Source of the DNA: CAZKGE01 sp964541695
GTDB lineage: Bacteria > Bacillota > Clostridia > Christensenellales > CAG-138
DNA length: 28,198 nt
Reading direction: 5' to 3'
NCBI GenBank assembly: GCA_964541695.1
Contig: CAZIRB010000018.1
Span: 1 to 28,198, forward strand
Shown here: piece by piece, positions 5,887-13,202 of the stretch
Numbering within the stretch: the first letter of the stretch is position 1
Layout of the letters: each line of letters opens with the position of its first letter
Notes under the pieces: model-generated
What the model was told of the DNA's origin: nothing
Database searches by the model: none
The model's input: only the letters and a program-made list of their open reading frames with translations
Program-made: the position numbers and the translations under genes

Positions 5887-8829
5887 TTACTCCAGATCTC
5901 CGGACTCATCGTCGGACTTCTTCAGCCAGAGCCAGATCGCGGCGATGAACAGGAACGCCGCGGCGGCGATGATACCGATCAGCATCCAGTTCGGGCCGGT
6001 GCCGGTCTTATCCGGCGGGGCCATGGCGACGTCCGACGTCGGCGACGGCGACACGGAGGCGGCGGGCGTCGGCGTGGGCGTCACGGCCGGCTGGGTGATG
6101 TCGCCGGACGTGAACACATAGTCCGAGCAGCTCGACTGCGTGACGGTCGCCCAGCCGGTCGAATCGAGCGTGGTCTGCTGCACAAGCGTCAGCGAGCCGG
6201 CCGTCTCGTCGTACTTATAATAGTAGAGCGTCTGGCCCGCGTACTGCGCGCCGACATAGATGCGGATCGTGGCCTCGGCCGGCAGCGCGCCGCCGTAGTT
6301 GAAGTGCACGGTCATCACATGCCTGTCGCCGGCGAGCGCCTTGATCGCGTTCTGGTGCACGCAGTTGTTCATCGCCGCGCCGAAATCGTACCACACGCGG
6401 CCGCTCTCGGCCTGCATCGTGTTCTGTGCGAACGTGTAGGTCAGGTTCGTCAGACGGATCGTGACGGCCTTCTGCTTGTTGCCGTTGATGAGTTTGGTCA
6501 TCGTCGAGAACAGCACGTTCGTGTTGCTTTCGGGCAGAACGAGTTCATAGAGCACCGTGCTGTCGGTCGATCCGGTGGTCGTCGTGTCGTCGTCGGAAGT
6601 ATCGGTCGTGGTGTCGGTCGCGGTATCGTCGTCGTCGTCATCGGTTTCCTCGAGCGTATACGTCGTATACTTCGGGCTGATCGGCGACGCCTCGCGCGTG
6701 CTCGTCGCTTTGACGCGCTGGTAGAACGTGTACGACTTGCCCGCCTTCAGGCTCTTGAACACGTTGCTGTCCTGGAAATGCGAGCCGTCGATCGAGTATT
6801 CATACCCGGTGTGCGGCGTCAGCGTGATCGAGGTCGTCGTGCGGCTCTTGCGCGTCGGCGCGGCGGGCGTAGCGCCCGTGTAGGCGGCCCGGACGAGCAC
6901 GGAGGCGGCGGCGCTGTTCGTCGAGCCGTAGGCGTTGACCGCCGTGAGCACGACGGTGTACGTTGTGGCCGCGTTGAGGTTCGTGACGGTGTACGAGCGC
7001 GCGCTCGGATCGATTGTGAACGTGCTGGACGTGCCGCCGCTCGGCGTGATCGTGAGCTTATAGCTCGTGATGGCGGAGCCGCGCGCGTTCGGCGCGTTCC
7101 AGGACACCGTGATCTGGCTGGTCTTGGTCGCCACGTCGATCACGGGCGCGGCGGGAGACTGCGGCGAGACGTTGTAGCCGGCCGACGAAGTTACGTAGCC
7201 GGTGAATCTGGCGCTCGCGCCGCTGACGGCGGTCGCGCGCACGGTGATGGTCTGCCCAAGATCGCTCTCGCGGATGATATACGTTGTTCCGGTCGCGCCG
7301 GAAACGACGGCGCCTGCGGAGTACCACTGCAGCGTATAATCGGCGGCCGTCGCGCTGCCAAGCGTCGGCGTGGCCGTCAGCGTCGCGCCGAGCGCGTTCG
7401 CGCCGGTAATCGCAATGTCGCCGGACAGCGCGGGCCCCACGATGCGCACCGGCGCGCTCTCGGCGGTGCCGGTGTAGCTGCCGCTTGCCGTGACGGCGAC
7501 GCTGATGTCCTGGCCCTTGTCAGCGTCGGTGACGACGTAGGCCGCCAGTGTCGCGCCGCCGATGGCTGTGCCGTTGCGCTTCCACTGGTAGGCGTAGGTT
7601 ACGCCGGAACCGATGGAGGACGTGACCGTCGCGGTCAATGTGTCGCCGGACTTGGTCACGCCGGACGTGCCGTTCGTCGCGACCGAGAACGACAGCGACG
7701 CGGGCGTGATCTCATAGGAATGCGTGAATGTACTCGGCGTCGGGACGGCCGCGTAGTCGCCCGCGTCGTCGCCGGTCAGCGTGGTCACGGTCGCGGTATG
7801 CGTGCCGACGGCGCTCTCGGTGCCGCCGGTGACGGTGACCGTAACGTTGTCGCCGCTGTTGAGCTTACGAAGCGACGCCGTGACGTTTGAGGCCGCGCCG
7901 TCGAACGCGCGCGAATCCGTGCCGGCCCAGGTCAGGTCGGACGCACCCCAGGCAGCGGGCGTAATGTTGACCGTGACGCTGCCGGAGAACTCCAGCTTAT
8001 AGTTCGGGTTGGCGGGATCGAGCGCGAGGCCGCCGACCGTGACTTCCTTGGCGTCCGCGGCATGCCGGTCGGCGACCGTGCCGACGAGGTTGCTTGCGGC
8101 GAGCGCGGGATCGCCGCTCTCCTTCCAATCGCCCGCGGCGAATGTGACGCCGCTTGCGTCCAGCGTGACCTGCGTCGTGCCGTCGTACGCGCGGTTGACC
8201 GCCGTAATGCCGGACACGTGCAGCGTGCGCGGCGCGATCGAAAACGCGATCGGCATGGACACGCCGGAGTAGGTCGCGTCGTCGGGATGGACCGATACCA
8301 CGAGCGTGTAGCTGCCGGCCTGCGTCGGCGCCGTCGCGCTCGCGGCGTACGTTGCGCCGGCAAGCGTCGTGCCGGCATAGGTATAGACGAGCGTGAGCGG
8401 GGCCGCGACGGTCACGCCGCCCGTCTTGTTTTCGGTGATGCTGATTCCGGCCGTGTTCGGTTCGGAGGCCGTGTCGCCGTACGTCCAGCCAGCGATCGTC
8501 ACGCCCGCGATCTTGACCGGCGTCTCCGGCGTGAACACCGCACGCAGCGTCACGTCGTTTGCCGGCATCGCAATCGTTACGCTCGGAGCGTAGATGTCGG
8601 TCAGCGCAATTCCCGCAGCTTCCCAGTGGCTGAAGAATTGGCCGTCCTTCGTGCCCGCGCTGACGGCCACGTTCGTACCCGCGGCGTAGGAGCCCGAGCC
8701 GGCCGCGCCGGTCCCGCCGTCCACGACGGTCAGCGTGTGGCCGTCCGCCTTCGCGGAAACAAAACAAATCGACAACATCGCGAGCGCGCAGAACGCCGCC
8801 GCGAGCCGCCGGATGGATCCGTACCTCAT
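5887..8829 (-). CDS. Membrane-anchored multidomain surface protein (InlB-like, MBG/YDG, Ig-like, FN3)
   Basis: A 980-residue exported protein. The ATG at 8827-8829 is chosen because AAGGGGGT precedes it at proper distance and it opens a clean signal peptide (RR, hydrophobic core, cleavage likely after AKA at 28). Next come a divergent InlB-type repeat (about 30-100, GTNVAVSAG...FSHWEAAG), MBG/YDG-type repeats (about 105-390, with TYGDT and RAYDGTT), two Ig-like repeats (YQWKRNGTAIGGA and LQWYSAGAVVSGA, about 400-545), and an FN3 domain (about 560-655, ITVSWNAP). A second FN3-like stretch leads into an Asp/Thr-rich linker (about 730-755), a unique domain (about 760-915), a Pro/Thr spacer, one TM helix (about 948-970), KK and an acidic tail. 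No LPxTG is seen; PPDKTGTG stands where one might be expected. Probably adhesion or cell-surface structure; ligand unknown. Confidence 0.85.
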   Translation of the reverse strand: MRYGSIRRLAAAFCALAMLSICFVSAKADGHTLTVVDGGTGAAGSGSYAAGTNVAVSAGTKDGQFFSHWEAAGIALTDIYAPSVTIAMPANDVTLRAVFTPETPVKIAGVTIAGWTYGDTASEPNTAGISITENKTGGVTVAAPLTLVYTYAGTTLAGATYAASATAPTQAGSYTLVVSVHPDDATYSGVSMPIAFSIAPRTLHVSGITAVNRAYDGTTQVTLDASGVTFAAGDWKESGDPALAASNLVGTVADRHAADAKEVTVGGLALDPANPNYKLEFSGSVTVNITPAAWGASDLTWAGTDSRAFDGAASNVTASLRKLNSGDNVTVTVTGGTESAVGTHTATVTTLTGDDAGDYAAVPTPSTFTHSYEITPASLSFSVATNGTSGVTKSGDTLTATVTSSIGSGVTYAYQWKRNGTAIGGATLAAYVVTDADKGQDISVAVTASGSYTGTAESAPVRIVGPALSGDIAITGANALGATLTATPTLGSATAADYTLQWYSAGAVVSGATGTTYIIRESDLGQTITVRATAVSGASARFTGYVTSSAGYNVSPQSPAAPVIDVATKTSQITVSWNAPNARGSAITSYKLTITPSGGTSSTFTIDPSARSYTVTNLNAATTYTVVLTAVNAYGSTNSAAASVLVRAAYTGATPAAPTRKSRTTTSITLTPHTGYEYSIDGSHFQDSNVFKSLKAGKSYTFYQRVKATSTREASPISPKYTTYTLEETDDDDDDTATDTTTDTSDDDTTTTGSTDSTVLYELVLPESNTNVLFSTMTKLINGNKQKAVTIRLTNLTYTFAQNTMQAESGRVWYDFGAAMNNCVHQNAIKALAGDRHVMTVHFNYGGALPAEATIRIYVGAQYAGQTLYYYKYDETAGSLTLVQQTTLDSTGWATVTQSSCSDYVFTSGDITQPAVTPTPTPAASVSPSPTSDVAMAPPDKTGTGPNWMLIGIIAAAAFLFIAAIWLWLKKSDDESGDLE

Positions 8830-8883
8830 AAGACACCCCCCTTTGAATAATTCACCAAATCCTATGCTTGTCACACAAAAATA

Positions 8884-8933
8884 GTGTCATACTGCTACTA
8901 GTACAGTATGACACATTGCGCTTCCCTTTGCAA
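8884..8933 (-). promoter_or_regulatory. Promoter with overlapping 31-bp palindromic operator for the surface-protein gene
   Basis: On the minus strand TTGCAA (8933-8928) and CATACT (8910-8905) are 17 bases apart, with TGT just before the -10 (extended -10). A palindrome covers the -10 box and predicted start site: arms GTGTCATACTG (8884-8894) and CAGTATGACAC (8904-8914), 11 of 11 complementary, around a 9-base centre. This is typical of a dimeric repressor site. The alternative is a terminator hairpin for the ferredoxin gene, since TATTTTTG follows on the minus strand, but the stem is not GC-rich. The leader to the start codon is about 69 nt. Confidence 0.6.
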
Positions 8934-8955
8934 TGAACAAAGGGTGAAAAAAACG

Positions 8956-9801
8956 TTAACGCGCGCGCGAAAAACGACATATTCCGCCGGAGATGGCGCG
9001 CGTGGGACAGACGCTTACGCATTTTTGGCAGCGGATGCACTCCGGATGGTTTGGCTTTGTCGGCATGGGCACCTGCATCGGGCACGCGCGCTCGCATCGG
9101 CCGCAGCGGATGCACTTGTTCTTGTCGACCGTGAGGCGGTACATCCCTACGCCGTTGAACAGGCCGTAGAGCGCGCCGAGCGGGCAGAGGTACTTACAAA
9201 ACGGCCGGAACAGCGCGAGCGAGAGTGCGAGCACGGCAACGAGCACGAACAGTTTCCAGAAGAACAGCGGTCCAACCAGCGCGCGCAGGCCCGCGCTGCC
9301 GAGCACGAGCGGCAGGCCGCCCTCGAGCGTGCCGGCGGGGCAGAGGAGCTTGCAGAAAAACGGCGTGGATATGCCGTATTCGCCCAAAAGCAGCAGCGGC
9401 AGCGCGACGACGAGCACGGCGAGCACGGCGTACTTAAGGTACCGCAGCGGCCGGTCGACGCGCGCAGGGAGGACGAGTTTTTTGACTCGGACCTTGTCGA
9501 GCAGGTCCTGCAGCAGGCCGAACGGGCACAAAAACCCGCAGGCGAGCCTTCCCAGCAGGAGGGAGAACAGCAGCAGCAAGCCCGCCGCATACTGGATCGC
9601 GGCGGCCTTGCGCGACCCCAGCGCGGCCTGCAGCGAGCCGATGGGGCAGGCGCCGAACGCGCCCGGGCACGAATAACAGTTCAGCCCCGGCACGCAGACG
9701 GCTTTCGTGGGGCCGCTGAACACCGTGGCGTTGAAAAAGCCCTGGAAGTAGCCGTTTTGGAACACGGCGGACAGGACCTGGACGACGCGCCGCTTCGTCA
9801 T
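8956..9801 (-). CDS. Membrane polyferredoxin (NapH/MauN-like 4Fe-4S protein)
   Basis: A 281-residue protein with about five membrane helices and many cysteines. The N-terminal part has LNCYSCP and GACPIG (C42, C45, C52), then the family's membrane motifs CGFLCP (C88, C92), CKLLCPAG and CKYLCPLG. The C-terminal tail holds two classical 4Fe-4S sites, C230-xx-C233-xx-C236-xxx-C240 and C255-xx-C258-xx-C261-xxx-C265. Such proteins pass electrons between the membrane and a redox partner; the partner is not evident here. The ATG at 9799-9801 is chosen because the preceding small gene stops one base upstream (TGA 9803-9805), so the two genes are tightly coupled. An in-frame upstream extension would only translate through that small gene in another frame. 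Confidence 0.88.
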   Translation of the reverse strand: MTKRRVVQVLSAVFQNGYFQGFFNATVFSGPTKAVCVPGLNCYSCPGAFGACPIGSLQAALGSRKAAAIQYAAGLLLLFSLLLGRLACGFLCPFGLLQDLLDKVRVKKLVLPARVDRPLRYLKYAVLAVLVVALPLLLLGEYGISTPFFCKLLCPAGTLEGGLPLVLGSAGLRALVGPLFFWKLFVLVAVLALSLALFRPFCKYLCPLGALYGLFNGVGMYRLTVDKNKCIRCGRCERACPMQVPMPTKPNHPECIRCQKCVSVCPTRAISGGICRFSRAR

Positions 9802-9802
9802 G

Positions 9803-9949
9803 TCAGCCCACCCCGATGCACTCGAGGCACACGCGCGCGGCCTTGGCGAATACGGTCCCTGCGCCGCCGCCGGCCGCGCCCAGCGCAAGCAGCGCGACGG
9901 CCGCGGCAAACAGCGCGAAAAACACCAATACGGAACGGAACCGTTTCAA
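9803..9949 (-). CDS. CD1871A-family small CxxC membrane protein
   Basis: A 48-residue protein: a short basic N-terminus (KRFR), one long hydrophobic helix (about 7-30), and a C-terminal KAARVCLECIGVG. The CLECIG(I/V)G ending with its CxxC pair is what I recall of the CD1871A family, found in Clostridia beside 4Fe-4S membrane proteins. I place the start at TTG 9947-9949, because GGAGG lies at 9961-9965 with 11-base spacing. ATG 9989-9991 in the same frame would add 14 residues and would coincide with the predicted transcription start, so a leaderless start there cannot be excluded. It lies one base ahead of the polyferredoxin gene, so the CxxC may help deliver electrons or handle thiols for it; that role is inference. 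Confidence 0.75.
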   Translation of the reverse strand: MKRFRSVLVFFALFAAAVALLALGAAGGGAGTVFAKAARVCLECIGVG

Positions 9950-9998
9950 GCCGGAGCCCACCTCCCTAAGCGCAGCATGCGCAGCACACATTTTTTTC

Positions 9999-10027
9999 AG
10001 TATACCGCAGAGCGCCGCCGCGGGCAA
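9999..10027 (-). promoter_or_regulatory. Promoter of the CxxC protein-polyferredoxin operon
   Basis: On the minus strand TTGCCC (10027-10022) and TATACT (10004-9999) are 17 bases apart. The predicted start is near 9992, giving a leader of about 43 nt to the TTG start codon. Confidence 0.6.
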
Positions 10028-10073
10028 GCCGCGGGAAGAATTGGACGGCCCTTGCGCAGCCGATGCGCGGGAC

Positions 10074-10101
10074 TTGCTCTTTTTTTGCCGGCGTGTATAA
10101 T
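10074..10101 (+). promoter_or_regulatory. Promoter of the EamA-family gene
   Basis: A perfect TATAAT at 10096-10101 is preceded by TTGCTC at 10074-10079 with a 16-base spacer. The start codon is 30 bases downstream, behind GAGGT at 10118-10122. Confidence 0.65.
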
Positions 10102-10130
10102 AAACACATTGAGTTTTGAGGTAGAAACGA

Positions 10131-10994
10131 ATGTCGCTCCGAACCAAATCCATGCTGTCCATGATGCTGTGCGCCGCGCTGTGGAGCATCGCGGGCATAT
10201 TCATCAAGCTGATCCCGTGGAACGCGCTCGTCATCGCGGGCTTTCGCAGCCTGATCGCCGCCGCGGTCGTGTTCGGCTATATCAAGCTCCGCCGCCTGCC
10301 GCTGGTGTTCAACAAGCGCACGGTTCTGATCGCGGTCATGCTGACGGGCACGTTCTGCTCGTTTGTCGGCGCGAACAAGCTCACCACCGCGGCCAACGCC
10401 ATCGCGCTGCAGTACTGCGCGCCCGTGTTCATTCTGATCTATAACGCCGCCGTGCTCAAGCAGCGGCTCCGCGCCGCGGACGTTGCGGTCGTGACGCTGA
10501 CGCTTCTTGGCATCGCGCTGTTCTTTTTCGACAACCTCGGCTTTGGCAGCACGCTCGGGAACCTCGTCGCCATACTCGCCGGCGTGTTCTTTGCCGCGAT
10601 GTTTCTGACCACGTCGAGCGTCGACGAGCCGACGCGCATGAGCGGCCTGCTTTGGGGGCAATTGCTCACGGCGCTCGTCGGCATTCCGCTGTCGTTCGTG
10701 TTCGACACGCCCGTGACCACGGCGGCCATAGTTAGCCTGCTTGTGCTCGGTATACTGCAGCTTGGGCTGCCGTATGTGCTTTTTACGATCGCCATGCGCG
10801 GCTGCCCGCCGCTGGTCTGCTCACTGCTCTCCGTGCTTGAGCCGCTGCTCAACCCGGTCTGGGTGCTGCTGTTTGTCGGGGAGACGCCGTCCGTGTTCGC
10901 GCTGATCGGCGGTGTCATCGTCGTGGCCAGCATCACGCTATGGTGCGTCTATGATCAGAGGCAGGCTGCGCGCGCGGCGGCCGCGGCGGCCTAG
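10131..10994 (+). CDS. EamA-family (drug/metabolite transporter superfamily) permease
   Basis: A 287-residue membrane protein built of two EamA repeats (about 8-135 and 146-275), each with five helices, ten in all. The first repeat starts with the typical ALWSIAGIFIKL and the second ends with IGGVIVVASI. The family exports amino acids or other small metabolites; the substrate cannot be read from sequence. ATG 10131 follows GAGGT with 8-base spacing. No clear terminator follows, so some read-through into the DegV gene 70 bases downstream is possible, although that gene has its own promoter box. Confidence 0.88.
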   Translation: MSLRTKSMLSMMLCAALWSIAGIFIKLIPWNALVIAGFRSLIAAAVVFGYIKLRRLPLVFNKRTVLIAVMLTGTFCSFVGANKLTTAANAIALQYCAPVFILIYNAAVLKQRLRAADVAVVTLTLLGIALFFFDNLGFGSTLGNLVAILAGVFFAAMFLTTSSVDEPTRMSGLLWGQLLTALVGIPLSFVFDTPVTTAAIVSLLVLGILQLGLPYVLFTIAMRGCPPLVCSLLSVLEPLLNPVWVLLFVGETPSVFALIGGVIVVASITLWCVYDQRQAARAAAAAA

Positions 10995-11033
10995 CGTTCG
11001 ACAGTTTTTTCCACTTTTTCGACGCGTCCGCCA

Positions 11034-11042
11034 TGCTATACT
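11034..11042 (+). promoter_or_regulatory. Extended -10 promoter of the DegV gene
   Basis: TGC-TATACT forms an extended -10 element 22 bases before the start codon. The -35 region is only T-rich (CTTTTT), as is common when an extended -10 is present. Confidence 0.55.
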
Positions 11043-11064
11043 CATATCGGGGGGATAAAGAACC

Positions 11065-11931
11065 ATGCATTCAGCCGACAACGGCAAGGTTGCCATCGTA
11101 GCCGACAGCACCTGCGATCTTTCCGGGGAGCTTGTGCAGCGCGCGGGCGTCTCAATCGTGCCGCTCTACGTCAGCCTCGGGGACGCCACGTACCGCGACG
11201 GGATCGAGACAGAGCCCGCCGCGCTGTTCCGGTATGTCGACGAAACGGGCGCGCTGCCCAAGACCGCCGCGCCGTCGCCGGAGGATTTCGCGGCCGTGTT
11301 CTCGCGGCTGACGGGCGCGGGCCGGGAGGTCGTGTACGTCGGCATCAGCGGCGAGCTTTCCGCGTCGTTCAACAACGCGCGCCTGGCCGCCGAGGGGTTT
11401 GCCAACGTATATGTCGTCGACTCGCGCTCGCTCTCGACGGGGATCGGCCTCATCGTGCTGCGCGCATCGGAATACGCCGCCGAGGGGCTGTCCGCGCGGG
11501 AGATCGCCGAGCGCCTCGGCCGGGATACTGCGCTCGTCGAGGCGAGCTTTGTGATCGATACGCTGACCTACCTGCACAAGGGCGGCCGCTGCAGCTCGGT
11601 CGCCGCGCTCGGCTCCAACCTGCTCAAGATCAAGCCCTGCATCGAGGTGCGCGCCGGCCGCATGCAGGTCGGCAAAAAGTACCAGGGCACGCTGAAGCGC
11701 TGCCTGGAAAAATACGTCGAGGAACGGCTGACCGGCCGCGGCGACATCGACCCGCGCCGCGTATTCATCACGCATACCGTGCAGGACGAATCGCTCGTCG
11801 CTTACGTCAAGGCCGCGGTCGAGCGCTGCGGACGCTTCGAGGAGATTCTGATTACGGAAGCCGGCAGCACGATCGCGAGCCACTGCGGCCCGGGCACGCT
11901 CGGCGTGCTGTTCTGCAGGAAAGCGGAATAA
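11065..11931 (+). CDS. DegV family fatty-acid-binding protein
   Basis: A 288-residue protein, the usual family length. Motifs are the opening VAIVADSTCDL (9-19), the segment TAAPSPEDF, the lipid-head loop GISGELSASFNNA (93-105), VVDSRSLSTG, and IDTLTYLHKGGRC. DegV/FakB proteins bind a single fatty acid. In Firmicutes some present it to the FakA kinase for phosphorylation and entry into phospholipid synthesis. No fakA gene is in the window, so the partner is unknown. Start ATG 11065 has GGGGGG at 11049-11054 upstream. It appears to be a single-gene unit, convergent with the radical SAM gene. Confidence 0.93.
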   Translation: MHSADNGKVAIVADSTCDLSGELVQRAGVSIVPLYVSLGDATYRDGIETEPAALFRYVDETGALPKTAAPSPEDFAAVFSRLTGAGREVVYVGISGELSASFNNARLAAEGFANVYVVDSRSLSTGIGLIVLRASEYAAEGLSAREIAERLGRDTALVEASFVIDTLTYLHKGGRCSSVAALGSNLLKIKPCIEVRAGRMQVGKKYQGTLKRCLEKYVEERLTGRGDIDPRRVFITHTVQDESLVAYVKAAVERCGRFEEILITEAGSTIASHCGPGTLGVLFCRKAE

Positions 11932-11956
11932 AAAACGCCGCGCGTTTGCCGCGGCG
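11930..11956 (-). terminator. Terminator of the SPL-type radical SAM gene
   Basis: The stem CGCCGCG (11936-11942) / CGCGGCG (11950-11956) is followed on the minus strand by TTTTTTAT (11935-11928). It sits about 315 bases beyond the radical SAM stop codon, so the tandem repeat at 11971-12176 would be inside that transcript's 3' region. On the plus strand no T-run follows. Confidence 0.65.
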
Positions 11957-11970
11957 GAGGAAACGGGGTC

Positions 11971-12176
11971 TTGTTAACTTGACGGGCCGCAACCGGTACG
12001 GGGGGGCGGCCGGTTAGCGGGTCGCAGCAGGTTAACGAGCCGCAACCAAACAGGCCGCTGCCAGTTAACGGGCCGACGCCGATTAGCAGGGGGTGGCCGG
12101 CTAGCGGAGAGCAGTCGATTAGTGAGCCGCGGCTGATTGACAGCGGATCGCGGCCGGCTAACGGAACGTTGCAGAC
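11971..12176. repeat. Degenerate 18-bp tandem repeat (about 10 units)
   Basis: Units of mostly 18 bp can be lined up, for example GGTTAGCGGGTCGCAGCA, GGTTAACGAGCCGCAACC, GATTAGCAGGGGGTGGCC, GGCTAGCGGAGAGCAGTC and GATTAGTGAGCCGCGGCT. They share a GRTTARCGGGCCGCRRCC-like consensus; a few units are 16-22 bp. Because 18 is divisible by three, frames across it read as six-residue repeats on the minus strand (RPxNxx in one frame, xxxPLx in another). No ribosome binding site or family feature supports translation. It fills most of the 340-base gap between the DegV and radical SAM genes; I see nothing in 12177-12270. Confidence 0.8.
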
Positions 12177-12270
12177 CATAGGCCATGGCCTGTGCCGCAC
12201 CGGACGGCAGGCGCACCGGGCGACAGGCGTCACGAATACCCCAAACACCCCAAACGGCCGAACGCCGAAC

Positions 12271-13146
12271 CTACGCGTCGAACAGCGAGAGCTGCTCGGC
12301 GCTTTTTTTCTCGGGAAACTCGTGCAGATAGGTAAACAGGTCCGCGCCGCCAAGGCGTATGCCGAGCCGCGCGCACTCGTTTGACAGCACGCGCATGAGC
12401 CGCGCGTGGTTCGGGCTGCCGACCATATAGGCGTTCCCGTACGTGCGGATGTAGCGCTCGCGCAGGCCGGGGAAGTGTCGGCCCAACTGCGCGTAGAAGT
12501 ATTCGCGGTTGCCGTCGCGCAGCGTCATGCCGATGCCGAAGCACAGGATCGCGCCCACGCCCGCGTCCGCGCACGCGCGTACGATGCCGAGCACGTTCTC
12601 CTCGGTATCGTTGATAAACGGCAGCAGCGGCGAAAGCCAGACCAATGTCGGAACGCCCGCGTCGCGTAGCGCGGCGAGCGCGGCAAGCCGCTCGCGCGTG
12701 GTGGAGACGTGCGGTTCGACGATTCGGCATAAGGTTTCGTCGAACGTCGTCAGCGTCATCTGCGCGACGCAGCGCGCGTTTTTGTGGATCGCCGCGAGCA
12801 GGTCGAGGTCGCGCAGGATAGAAGCGGACTTGGTCAGGATCGTGAGGCCGAAGCCGCGCCGCTCGATGATCTCGAGGCAGGTCCGCGTCAGCCTGAGTTC
12901 CTTTTCCAGCGGCAGGTAGGGGTCGGACATCGAGCCGGTGGCGATCATGCAGCGGCTGCGCTTCTTTTTGAGCGCCTCGTCGAGCAGTCTGGGCGCGTTG
13001 ACCTTATACGCCACGTCCTCAAACAGGTGGTCCATCTGGTAGCAGCGGCTGCGCGAATCGCAGTAGATGCAGCCGTGCGTGCAACCACGGTAGAGGTTCA
13101 TGCCGTTTTCGGCGGAGAGCAGCCCTTTTGCTTCGATCGGATGCAT
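12271..13146 (-). CDS. SPL-family radical SAM protein
   Basis: A 291-residue radical SAM enzyme with the cluster motif C22-xxx-C26-xx-C29 inside the opening NLYRGCTHGCIYCDSRSRCY. This is characteristic of the spore-photoproduct-lyase-like COG1533 family rather than of authentic spore photoproduct lyase. The motifs IATGSMSDPY and LTILTKS, and the middle LSPLLPFIND, also belong to that family. The reaction is unknown. The start is placed at ATG 13144-13146. It lacks a ribosome binding site, but the extended -10 promoter predicts that transcription begins on the A of this ATG, i.e. a leaderless mRNA. A GTG six codons upstream would lie inside the promoter. It is divergent from the cyclase-family gene. 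Confidence 0.87.
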   Translation of the reverse strand: MHPIEAKGLLSAENGMNLYRGCTHGCIYCDSRSRCYQMDHLFEDVAYKVNAPRLLDEALKKKRSRCMIATGSMSDPYLPLEKELRLTRTCLEIIERRGFGLTILTKSASILRDLDLLAAIHKNARCVAQMTLTTFDETLCRIVEPHVSTTRERLAALAALRDAGVPTLVWLSPLLPFINDTEENVLGIVRACADAGVGAILCFGIGMTLRDGNREYFYAQLGRHFPGLRERYIRTYGNAYMVGSPNHARLMRVLSNECARLGIRLGGADLFTYLHEFPEKKSAEQLSLFDA

Positions 13147-13152
13147 AATCAG

Positions 13153-13161
13153 AGTATAGCA
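13153..13161 (-). promoter_or_regulatory. Extended -10 promoter giving a leaderless radical SAM transcript
   Basis: The minus strand reads TGC-TATACT (13161-13153); the -35 region is weak. The usual 7-base step to the start site lands on 13146, the first base of the start codon. Confidence 0.55.
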
Positions 13162-13164
13162 CAC

Positions 13165-13193
13165 TTGCGCGCTTTCGTTCGCGGGAGTATCAT
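13165..13193 (+). promoter_or_regulatory. Promoter of the cyclase-family gene, near-leaderless
   Basis: TTGCGC (13165-13170) and TATCAT (13188-13193) are 17 bases apart. The predicted start is 13200-13203, and the ATG is at 13203. No ribosome binding site is found in the 10 bases before the ATG. Confidence 0.5.
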
Positions 13194-13202
13194 GGTTACC
13201 AT

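Noticed and set aside
6304..7890. Long open frame on the plus strand opposite the surface-protein gene
   Set aside because: Arg-rich low-complexity translation, no ribosome binding site, no family motif; it is the expected antisense shadow of a GC-rich gene. The same applies to the long antisense frames at 4068-5909, 15703-17430, 18730-19794 and 19903-21489.
8800..8874. Upstream start for the surface protein at 8872-8874
   Set aside because: It would add 15 residues before the signal peptide; ATG 8827-8829 has the ribosome binding site and gives a normal export signal.
11971..12176. CRISPR array
   Set aside because: The units are short, degenerate and directly adjacent, with no unique spacers and no cas genes.
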